The notes beneath the pieces are model-generated. The model ran no database searches. It had not been told where the DNA came from and saw only the letters and a list, made by a program, of their open reading frames with translations. A program made the translations under genes and the position numbers. 64,000 nt of DNA from Salinarimonas ramus (lineage in GTDB: Bacteria; Pseudomonadota; Alphaproteobacteria; Rhizobiales; Beijerinckiaceae), in NCBI RefSeq assembly GCF_014645695.1, contig NZ_BMMF01000013.1:124001-188000 (forward strand), read 5' to 3'. Below are positions 36,370-54,800 of the stretch, piece by piece (the first letter of the stretch is position 1; each line of letters begins with the position of its first letter).

Positions 36370-37221
36370 TCAGCGCGGGCCCGCGCGGTTCGTCAGCTCC
36401 CGGGCGATGTCCGGCAGGTTGTCCCAGAGCTGCGGCCCGATCAATTGCCGATACATCGGAATGAACCAGATGTTGACGCTGATCCCGGCCGTCTCGCTGT
36501 AGACCTGGTGCCACCAATAGGTCGGGATGAAGAGGAGGTCACCCTCCTCGATCTCCACCTCGTACATCTGGGCGTCGGCGAAGCGCGGGAAGCGCTCGAG
36601 ATCGGGCGCGTCGATGTTCACCCGGCTCATGTTGTAGGCCTTGCTGCGGCACGGATAGAGCCGGCGCGCCTGCCAGGGCGAGAACATCTTCAGCCGCTTG
36701 CGGCCGCGCACCTGGGCGAGGAAGTTGTTCGGCGTGTCGTAGTGCAGCGTCGTGACGTTGCCCGCCGGGCCCATCCAGAGATTGATGAGGTAGACCTTCG
36801 CCGCGTCCACGTAGGACGGCAGCGAGAAATCGTCCTTCAGCTCCGGCAGCTTCTCGGGGATGTTCACGCGCTGGACGTAGTAGCGGATGTCGCCCTCGGT
36901 GATGTTCATCATCGAGTGCACGTACGCGCCGAGCGTGGTCTTCACCTCCTCGAAGCGCGGCCCGCCCTTCTCCGGGTCGAGGCCGAAGATGCCGGTGGGC
37001 GATTGCTGCACGTTGATCTCGTTGCCGCCCACCTTCTCGGCCAGGTACTCGGGGGTCCATTCGCGGAAGGCCGGCCAGTCCCGGATGCCGCCGCGGAACA
37101 CGACGGGCTTGCTGCGCGCCGCGTAGCGGGTGCGGAACTCCTCCGCGCTCGGCAGCGTCTCGCGCTCCTCGATGGCGAGCGGTCTCGTCCCGCTCTCCTG
37201 CGTCGCCACGATCGTCGTCAT
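36370..37221 (-). CDS. JmjC/cupin-8 type Fe(II)/2-oxoglutarate dioxygenase
   Basis: A 283-residue cupin-like oxygenase. The iron site HxD...H is complete: His160 and Asp162 ([10 protein letters not shown]) and His238 (PTYWWHQV). An [14 protein letters not shown] opening and a [16 protein letters not shown] strand agree with the cupin-8/JmjC family. Relatives hydroxylate amino-acid side chains of proteins or of peptides on carrier proteins. The gene is 22 bp downstream of the starter NRPS and follows a GGAGGGGG ribosome site, so it probably hydroxylates a residue or the acyl chain of the product (inference). Confidence 0.88.
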   Translation of the reverse strand: MTTIVATQESGTRPLAIEERETLPSAEEFRTRYAARSKPVVFRGGIRDWPAFREWTPEYLAEKVGGNEINVQQSPTGIFGLDPEKGGPRFEEVKTTLGAYVHSMMNITEGDIRYYVQRVNIPEKLPELKDDFSLPSYVDAAKVYLINLWMGPAGNVTTLHYDTPNNFLAQVRGRKRLKMFSPWQARRLYPCRSKAYNMSRVNIDAPDLERFPRFADAQMYEVEIEEGDLLFIPTYWWHQVYSETAGISVNIWFIPMYRQLIGPQLWDNLPDIARELTNRAGPR

Positions 37222-37243
37222 CGCCCCCTCCGCTCTCTCGCTG

Positions 37244-46531
<9,288 letters not shown>

Positions 46532-46567
46532 GAGGCGGAACTCTCGCTGCGAGGATGCCGTGCCGGA

Positions 46568-46600
46568 CGCGGCGCGCCACCGGGAAGGCGACGCGCCGCG
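46568..46600 (-). terminator. Possible hairpin between the helical-protein gene and the starter NRPS
   Basis: A perfect 9-bp inverted repeat of G and C (46568-46576 with 46592-46600) with a 15-base loop lies in the 84-bp gap. No U-tract follows on the minus strand, so it is at best a weak terminator or an mRNA end-stabilising structure separating the small gene from the NRPS message. Confidence 0.3.
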
Positions 46601-46615
46601 CGCGCGACAGGAGCG

Positions 46616-47251
46616 TCAGGCGGCGAGCTTGCCGAGGAAGCCGTCGACGGCGGTCATGAGGTCGGAGAGCTCGGACTTCAGCTTGGTGTCGATGTCCTGG
46701 AGCTCGCCGTGCAGGTGCTGGAGCGCCGGCGTGTCCTGGCTCGACTCGGCCTTGGCGCGGTCGATGATCTGCTCGAGATGCTGCACGACGCCGATCTGGT
46801 CGACCTTCACGCTCTTGAGCGCGCCACGTACGTCGTCGTAGCCGTCGGTGAGGCCCTTGGCCGCGAAGCCCTTCTTCATCTCGTCGGTGAGGGCGGTATC
46901 GGCGGCGAGACCGTTGACCGCCTCGACCACCGCGCTGAGGTCGGCTGCCTTCTTCAGGCTGCCGGTCGCCTGCGCGAGCTTGGTCGTGTCGATGTGGGCG
47001 TTGCCGGCGTGCGAGCCGGCGGCCTGGGAGGCCGCGACCTTGTCGAAGTCGATGGCGTGGACGAGGGCCTCGACGGCCTCCACGAGCGCCATGCCGTGCG
47101 ACTGCACCGCCGAGATCAGCTTCTGGGCGGAGGGGTGGTTCTTCGCGTTGGCGATGATCTCGGAGGTCGGGTCCACCGCCCCAAGGCTGGCCTTGGCCGT
47201 ATCGACCGCACCCTTCGCCGCCGACGCGGCCGTCTGGACTGCTTCGCTCAT
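46616..47251 (-). CDS. Cys-free helical protein of unknown function in the NRPS cluster
   Basis: I do not recognise a family. The 211-residue product has no cysteine and no tryptophan, and looks wholly alpha-helical: an amphipathic Ala/Lys-rich N-terminus (QTAASAAKGAVDTAKASL), a middle with LISAVQSHGMALVEAVEALVHAI, and a C-terminal helical hairpin ending GELQDIDTKLKSELSDLMTAVDGFLGKL. There is no signal peptide or membrane helix. The texture resembles phasins or other amphipathic lipid-binding proteins, but no signature was seen. It lies between the starter NRPS and the divergent phosphopantetheinyl transferase, so a role in handling the lipid product or as cargo of the NHLP exporter is possible (inference). 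The start is the ATG at 47251, just after a GAGGAGAGC-type box. Confidence 0.75.
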   Translation of the reverse strand: MSEAVQTAASAAKGAVDTAKASLGAVDPTSEIIANAKNHPSAQKLISAVQSHGMALVEAVEALVHAIDFDKVAASQAAGSHAGNAHIDTTKLAQATGSLKKAADLSAVVEAVNGLAADTALTDEMKKGFAAKGLTDGYDDVRGALKSVKVDQIGVVQHLEQIIDRAKAESSQDTPALQHLHGELQDIDTKLKSELSDLMTAVDGFLGKLAA

Positions 47252-47395
47252 CGTGCTCTCCTCGGTTCCCGGCCTGCCGCATCCGGTCGGCAGCCGATGG
47301 ATGTTCGCGTATGGACCCGGCCTGGGACGGCCGGGCGTGAACCCGTCTCGATGCCCGACGAAGCTCCGATGCCGAGCGCCGCACAATCTACTACG

Positions 47396-48208
47396 ATGCG
47401 GATCGACATGCAGCCGTTCAGTGAGCACCCCCCGTCGACCCCCCGCCCCCGGCCGGCCGCCGCCCGGCCTCCCGGGGACAACGCGCTCGAGCTGTGGACG
47501 GTATCGCTGGCATCGCCACTGTCGATTGAAATGTGGCGCGCGTCAATGCTGGACGAGGCCGAGCGTGACCGTTCCTCGCGATTTCGCTTCGAGCGGGACC
47601 GTAGGCGCTTCGTCCTGCGCCGCGCAGCCCTGCGCGCGATCCTGGCGGAGCGGCTCGGATGCACGCCGGGGGCCGTAAAGCTCGCCGAGGAGCCGCGATT
47701 CGGCCGGCCGTATGTCGACATGGCCGATGCGCCGGGCTTCTCCACCTCGCATTCGGGCGATCTCGCGCTGATCGCAGTCGGCCCCGGTGCGGATCGGGGG
47801 CGATTCGCCGTCGATCTGGAGGAGACGCGGCCGATCGACGACTTCCGGTCCGTGGCCCGGCGCTTCTTCGCGGCCGAGGAGATCGCGGCCATCGCGCAGC
47901 ACGCCGACGAGGCGGCGGCGCGGGCGCACTTCTATCGGATCTGGACCGCCAAGGAGGCCTTCGTGAAGGCGCTCGGCCGAGGGCTCGCGCATCCGCTCGA
48001 CGCCTTCGCGGTCGATGTCGGTCCGCCGCCGCGGGTGATTCGCACGCACGGCGCGCCCGAATGCGACGGCAATCCGGCCGCGTGGTCGCTCGCGCTGTTC
48101 GAGCCCCGTCCCGGCTGGACCGCCGCCCTCGCCGCCACGCCCGCGGACATCGTCGGCGCCGATCTCCCCCCGGTGGGGAACTGGTCAGCGCAGGACATCT
48201 CGTGGTAG
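47396..48208 (+). CDS. Sfp-type 4'-phosphopantetheinyl transferase
   Basis: This enzyme moves phosphopantetheine from CoA to the Ser of ACP and PCP domains, needed by every synthase here. Motifs: RRAALRAIL (P0/P1 area), FSTSHSGDLALIAVG, FAVDLEETRP with the Mg-binding Asp140 and Glu142, and FYRIWTAKEAFVKALGRGL with Lys186-Glu187 and Lys191. The 270-residue length fits the Sfp group. Start choice is loose: ATGs at 47351, 47396 and 47408 are in frame and no clear ribosome site singles one out; the first 30 residues are Pro-rich and non-conserved. It diverges from the helical-protein gene and is followed by the hydroxylase gene 34 bp on. Confidence 0.9.
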   Translation: MRIDMQPFSEHPPSTPRPRPAAARPPGDNALELWTVSLASPLSIEMWRASMLDEAERDRSSRFRFERDRRRFVLRRAALRAILAERLGCTPGAVKLAEEPRFGRPYVDMADAPGFSTSHSGDLALIAVGPGADRGRFAVDLEETRPIDDFRSVARRFFAAEEIAAIAQHADEAAARAHFYRIWTAKEAFVKALGRGLAHPLDAFAVDVGPPPRVIRTHGAPECDGNPAAWSLALFEPRPGWTAALAATPADIVGADLPPVGNWSAQDISW

Positions 48209-48242
48209 CTAGCGGGAAAGCGAAGCCGCGCCGGAGACGTCC

Positions 48243-48794
48243 ATGTTCCTCGACACGTCGCAGTTCGAGTTCACCCGCCGCCTCGAAGCCGGCTGGCGCG
48301 ACATCCTCCAGGAGCTCGAGGACCTCGAGGCGGGCGAGATGATCCCCTGGCCCGAGCGCCACCTCTACGGCCAGGGCTGGGACGCCTACGGCTTCTATCT
48401 CCTCGGCGATCGCTTCGACGAGAACTGCGCGCGCTGCCCGAAGACGACGGCGATACTGGAGACGATCCCCGGCCTGCGCAGCGCCGGCTTCTCCGTGCTG
48501 CAGCCGGGCGCCCACATCACCCCGCACGTGGGCTACTCGCACGCGCTCTACGTGGGGCATCTCGGCCTGATCGTGCCGGAGAACTGCGCGATCCGGGTGG
48601 GGCGCGACACCTACCATTGGACGCCCGGCGAGTTCATGGCCTTCAACGACATGATCGAGCACGAGGCCTGGAATCGCGACACGACGCGACGCGTGGTGCT
48701 GCTCATCGAGTTCCTGCGCCCGGGCAAGACCGAGGTCGACCTCGCCATGTCGCCGGAGCTCGCGGCGGCGCTGAAGGACGGCAAGCCGGCCTGA
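48243..48794 (+). CDS. Aspartyl/asparaginyl beta-hydroxylase-like dioxygenase
   Basis: A 183-residue Fe(II)/2-oxoglutarate enzyme of the Asp/Asn hydroxylase family (the small bacterial type). The iron ligands are visible as His95 in ITPHVGYSH and His140 in FNDMIEHEAWN, with the 2-oxoglutarate-binding Arg probably in RDTTRRVVLLIEF. Relatives beta-hydroxylate Asp or Asn, or residues held on NRPS carrier proteins. None of the readable A-domain codes is for Asp or Asn, so the target may be the unreadable residue or another one. The ATG follows a GGAGACG box. The gene converges on the TE-containing NRPS, ending 18 bp from it. Confidence 0.88.
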   Translation: MFLDTSQFEFTRRLEAGWRDILQELEDLEAGEMIPWPERHLYGQGWDAYGFYLLGDRFDENCARCPKTTAILETIPGLRSAGFSVLQPGAHITPHVGYSHALYVGHLGLIVPENCAIRVGRDTYHWTPGEFMAFNDMIEHEAWNRDTTRRVVLLIEFLRPGKTEVDLAMSPELAAALKDGKPA

Positions 48795-48812
48795 GGCGCA
48801 CAAACGCGCCCT

Positions 48813-51800
48813 TCAGGTCGCGTGCGCCAGCCGATCGGCGAGCCAGGCCGCGACCCGCGCGGCGTTCTCGCCGCGCAGCACGTCGACGTGATCGCCGGGC
48901 ACGGTCTCGACGCTGATCGCGCCGCGCACGAAGCGCCCCCAGCCGAGGGCCTCGTCCGCCATCTGCGCGGGATCGGTCCCCGCGAGGTCCTCCGCGCTCG
49001 GGCTCGCGCAGCGCAGCAGCGCGAGCGGTCCGTCGTAGGGGCCCGGGCGATAGGTGGCGCGCGCGAGCCCCGCGCCGCGGGTCGCCGCCAGCGTGGCGCC
49101 GAGATCGAGGGCGGAGGCGAGCCCGTCGAGCACGCCGCCCGATTCGAGCGTGCGCCGCACGAAGGCGAGGCGCTCCTCGGCGGGGATCGCCGCCACGGCG
49201 TCGGCCGTGAGCGTCGGCGCGCCGCCGCCGTAGCGCTCGAGGATCGTCCCGAGCTCGGCCAGCAGCGCCGCCTCGCCGAGCCCGGCATCGCCCGAGGGCT
49301 CCGCCGGCGGGGCGAGGGTGTCGATGATCGCGAGGAGCGTGGGCGGCATACCCGCCGCCGCCTCCTGGCGCGCCGCCTCGAAGGCGACGAGGCCGCCATA
49401 GGAATAGCCGGCGATCGCGAGGGTGCCCTCCGGCTGGACGGAGCGCATCGCGTCGCGATAGGCGCGGGCGAGCGCGACGAGATCGCCGCTCTCGATCCCG
49501 GCGGCGCCCGCCAGCTCCGGTGCCTGGATCGCGTGGAGCGGGCGCGCGCCGGGGAACGCGCGCGCGGCCTCGATGTAGCAGATCACCGCGCCCAGCGCCG
49601 GGTGGACGAGGAAGAGCGGCGCGCCCTTCCCCTCCGGTCGCAGCGGGACGAGGAGCGCGGAGCGACCAGTGGCCGTGCGCTCGCCCTCCGAGACGAGCCG
49701 CGCCACGCCCTCGATCGTCGGATCGCGAAGGAAGCCGGCGAGATCGACGCGGCCCGGCCAACGCTGCTCCAGGCGCCCCACCGCGCGCAGGACCTGCAGC
49801 GAATGCCCGCCGAGATCCGCCGTGAAATGGTCTCGCACGCCGATGCTCGCGGCATCCGCCTCCCCGCGGCCGAGGATCGCGAGCAGGATCGTCGCGATCT
49901 CCCGCGAAACCGCGTCCGCGGGGGGGCCGCCGCGCCCGCCGCGCATGGTGGCCGCCCCCGGCTCCGGCAGCGCGCCGCGATCGAGCTTCCCGCTCGACGT
50001 CAGCGGGAGCGCGTCGAGCACGATCCAGTCGCCCGGGCGCATCACCTCCGGCAGGCGCTCGGCGAGCGCCGCCTTCAGCGTCGTGAGAGCGGCCGGATCG
50101 TCCGCGGGCCCGACGACGTAGGCGATCAGCCGGCCGTCACCGGAGGCTCCCTTGCGGTAGACGATCGCGCAATCGCGTACGCCCGGACAGGCGCGCAGCA
50201 CCGCCTCGATCTCGGCGAGCTCGACGCGCTGGCCGCGGATCTTCACCTGCCAGTCGATGCGCCCGAGATAATCGAGGCCGCCGTCCGCGCGGCGGGCGAC
50301 GAGATCGCCGGTGCGGTACACGCGGTCCCCCGGCCGCGTGAGCCCGTCGCGCCCGGCGAGCGGGTCGGGCACGAAGCGCTCCGCCGTGAGGTCCGGGCGC
50401 GCGATGTAGCCGCGCGCGATCGCGACGCCGCCGATCAGCAGCTCGCCGGGCACCCCCACGGGGCAGGGATGACCGTGCGGATCGACGACGCGCAGGACGA
50501 CGCCGTCGATGGCCCGGCCCATGGGTACGGACGCGCCCGTGTCTTCGGGCGCGCAGAGCCAGTGCGAGACCTCGATCGCCGCCTCGGTCGGGCCGTAGAG
50601 GTTGAGGATCTCGACGCCCGCATGCTCCCGGCAGCGGTCCCGCAGGTCGCCCGAGACGGCCTCTCCGCTGCACACGATCCGCCGCAGCGCGCGGCAGCGC
50701 CGGGGGCGGGCGGGGTCCTCGAGGAAGAGCTGCAGCATCGAGGGCACGAAGTGCATGAGCGTCACCGCCTCGCGCTCGGCGAGATCGGCGAGGTAGGCGG
50801 GATCGCGGTGGCCGCCGGGACGCGCGATCACCAGCGTCGCGCCCACGCTCAGCGGCCAGAGCCATTCCCACACGGAGACGTCGAACGTGAAGGGCGTCTT
50901 CTGCATCACCCGGTCGTCGGGCCCGATCGGATAGGCGCTCTGGCCCCAGGCGATGCGATTGGCGAGGCCCCGGCGCGTATTGACCACGCCCTTCGGCCGT
51001 CCCGTCGAGCCGGACGTGTAGAACACGTAGACCGGATCGTCCGGGCTCCCCGTCGGCGCCGGCGGCTGCGCCCGCGCGTCGGCCCAGGGCGGCGCCGGAT
51101 CGTCGAGGGCGACCACCCTGGAACCGGCGGGCAGGTTTTCGGCCAGCCGAGACGTCGTCAGGACGAGGCACGGGCGCGCCTCGTCGAGCATCTGCGCGAG
51201 GCGCGGCGCCGGCACGTCGAGGCCGAGCGGCAGGAACGACCCACCGGCCTTCATCACCGCGAGCATCGCCTCGACGAGGGCGAAGGAGCGCTCGAGATGG
51301 AGCGCCACGACGACCTCCGGGCCGATGCCCTCGGCGCGCAGCCAATGTGCGAGCCGGTTCGCGCGCGCCTCGAGGTCGGCATAGGACAGCGCCTCCCCCT
51401 CGAGCACCAGCGCCGTCGCCTCGGGGGTCTCCGCCGCACGCGTGGAGACGAGGGTGGCCGGATCGACGAAGGGCGGCGCCGGCGGGCCGGCATCGTGGCG
51501 CGCGGCATCGTCCGGCAAGCAGGCGGGCCAGGCGCCGAGCGGGCCGTTCGCCGCGTCCGGCAGGGTTTCGAGCGCCGTGCGCAGCGCCGCCGCGAAAGCA
51601 CGGGTGCGCGCGCCCGACAGGCGGCTCTCGTCGTGCACGAGGCGAAGCGCCGTGCGCTCCGCCACCTCGACGATGATCGTCAGCGGATAATCCGTGCGCG
51701 CCGCGACGGGATCTGCGGTGACGGCGAGCTCCGCGGGGCGCGCGCCCCCGGGCGGGAGGCTCTGCACCACGACGAGCGTGTCGAAAGGCGCCGCACCCGC

Positions 51801-54800
51801 CGGCACGTCGGCGAGGCGCTGCAGCTCCGCGAGCGAGAGGAAGGCGCGCGCCTGCATCTCCGCGAGATCGCGCTGCGCCGTGGCGAGGAAGGCGGCGAGC
51901 GGGACGTGCGGGTCGAGGACGAGGCGGTAGGGCAGCGTGTTGATGAAGAGCCCCACCATCTCCTCGACGCCGTCGAGCTCCGCCGGGCGCCCGGAGACGA
52001 TCATTCCGCTCGCCACGTCTCGCCGGCGCAGGTGGCGCGAGAGGACGAGCGCCCAGGCGACCTGGACGAGCGTGTTGAGCGTGAGCCCCCGCGCGGCGGC
52101 GAAGTCCCGCAGCCGCTCGTCCGCCGCCGGATCGAGGATCTCCGAGGCCTCCCGCCAGGCCGGCTCGCCGCTCGCGGCACCGTCGGCGACGAGGGCGGGC
52201 GTGTCGAAGCCCGCGAGCCGCTCGCGCCACCAGGCGCGCGCCGCCGCCTGATCGCGCCCCGCGATCCAGGCGAGATGGTCCGAGAAGGCCGGCGCCACGG
52301 CATCCGGCGCGGCGCGCCCGTCGCGCTCGGCCGCATAGAAGGCGAAGAGGTCACGCTCGATGATGGCGAAGGACCAGCCGTCCACCATGACGTGATGGCA
52401 GGCCCAGAACACCTCCCATTCCTGCGCGCCCAGGCGCACGAGGGTGCAGCGCACGAGGGGCGCGGCCTCGAGATCGAACCCGGCGCCGGCCTCCTCGGCG
52501 TCCAACCGCCCGAGGGCGGCCACGCGGGCGGGCGCGTCGAGGGCGGAGAGGTCGATCCGCGAGACGGTCATCTCGACCCGCTCCTCGACGATCTGCACCG
52601 GCCGCTCGCGTCCTCGCCAGGCGATGCGCGTGCGCAGAGCCTCGTGGCGCGCGAGGAGCCGGTTCCAGGCGCGCTCCAGCGCGTTCGGGTCGAGGGGGCC
52701 TGCGACGTGCAGCCGGAAACGCTGGACGTAGAGCGGCAGGTCCGGCCGGCGCAGGCAGTGGAAGAGGAGGCCCTCCTGCAGCGGGGACAGCGGCAGCTCG
52801 CCGCTCGCGTCTGCGTGCGCGCGCGCCTCGCCCTGCGCCACGCTCTCCACCAGCGGCGCTAGGCCGGCGATGGTGGGGTTGGCGAAGAGCTGCACCGCCG
52901 TGAAGCCGAGGCCTGCGGCGCGGGCGCGCGAGACGAGCCGCACGCTCGTGATCGAATCGCCGCCGAGCTCGAAGAAGCTCTCGTCACGGCCCGGCGGCTC
53001 GATCTCCAGCACATCGGCCCAGACCGCGGCGAGCCGGCTCTCGATCCCCTCCCGCGGCGGCTCGCCGGTGCCGAGCGCGGGCCGCGCCTGCGGATCGGGC
53101 GGGGGCAGCGCGCGGCGGTCGATCTTGCCGTGCGGCGTCAGCGGCATGGCGTCGAGGCGCACGTAGAAGGACGGGCGCAGCCATATCGGCAGATGCGCCG
53201 CCGCATGCGCGCGCAGGGCGGGTTCGTCGAGGGGCGCACCGCTCGCAATCCACCAGGCGACGAGGACGTCGCGGCCCTCGTGGGAGACGGCGCGCACGAC
53301 CACCTGCGCCACGCCCGGATGGCGCGCGAGCGCCGCCTGCGCCTCGCCCGGCTCGACGCGAAAGCCGCGGATCTTCACCTGATCGTCGATGCGCCCGACA
53401 TAGCGCACCCGCCCGTCCGGCAGCCGGCAGCCGAGGTCGCCCGTGAGGTACATCCGCTCGCCGGGCGCCTGCGCGAACGGATCCGGCCGAAAGCGCTCCG
53501 CGGTGAGGTCGGCGCGGCCGACATAGCCGCGCGTCACCGCCGGACCCGCGAGCGCGATCTCGCCGAGCGCTCCCACGGGCACCGGGTTCAGGGCGGCGTC
53601 GACGAGGTGGAGGCGCATGTTCGCGACAGGCCTGCCGATGGCGGGCGCCTCGCCGGCCGTGCAGATCTCGCCGCTCGCCCAGACGGTGGTCTCCGTCGGG
53701 CCGTACGCGTTGACCATGGAGCGGCCCGTGGCGAAGCGCGTCGCGAGCGCCGCCGGGCAGGCCTCGCCCGCGACGACGAGGCTCCGCAGCCCGGCGAGCT
53801 CGCCCTCCGGCAGCGCGGAGAGGACCGATGGCGGGATCGTCATCATGCTCACCCGCGCCTCGCGCAGGAGCGCGAGGAAGGCCTCGTCCGGCTGCGGCGC
53901 GCCGTCGGGATGCAGGACGAGCGTCGCTCCCGCCCGCCAGACGAGGGCGAGCTCCCAGACGAAGGCGTCGAAGGTGACGGCCGAGACCTGCATCACCCGA
54001 TCCTGCGGCGTCAGGCGAAACGCCTGAGCTTGCGCCTCGCACAGAGCCGAGAGGCCGCGATGGTGCCCCATGACGCCCTTGGGCATCCCGGTGGAGCCGG
54101 ACGTGTAGATGACGTAGGCGAGCTGGTCGGGGTCGATCGCGACGTCGAGGCGGGTCTCCTCGGAGCTCGCCTCGTCGGCATCGACGTCGATGACGGGTGC
54201 CGCGACCGGCGGGAGCAGGGCCGCGCCGGCTTCGTCGGCGAGGATCACCGCGGGGCGGGCGTCCTCCAGGATCGCGCGCCAGCGGCCCGAGGCCTGGGCG
54301 GGATCGAGGACGAGGATCGCGCCGCCGGTCTTGAGAGCCGCGAGCACGGCGCAGACGAGGCGCGGCCCGCGGGCGATCGAGAGCGCGACGACCCGCTCCG
54401 GCCCGGCGCCGGCCGCCGCCGCGCGCCGCGCGAGCCGGTTCGCCTCGCGCTCGAGCCGCGCATGGCTCCACGCCTCGTCCCCGTGGATCAGAGCCGGATG
54501 GGCCGGATCGCGATCGTGCGCCGCCTCGAAGTGGCGATGGAGCCCGACAACCTCCGGCAGCGGACGTGCCGTCGCGTTCCAGGCGCCGCGCTCGAGGCGC
54601 ATCACCTCCTCGCCGCCCAGCGCGACATGCGCGAAGGGCCGCTCGGGCTCCGCGAGGACGCAGGCGACGGCCCGGCGCACCGCGTTCGCGAGCCCCGCCA
54701 TCGCCTCCGCGGCATGGAGCCGGCGGTCGTACTCGATGGCGCCCCCCAGGCGCGACCCGTCGTCGACCATGGAGAAGGCGAGGTCGAATTTCGGTGCGAA

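Noticed and set aside
46616-47251. The helical 211-residue protein as an NHLP or Nif11 leader-type precursor
   Set aside because: It lacks a leader-like Gly-Gly or Gly-Ala cleavage site with a short Cys/Ser/Thr-rich core, is too long, and has no cysteine for ring-forming modification.
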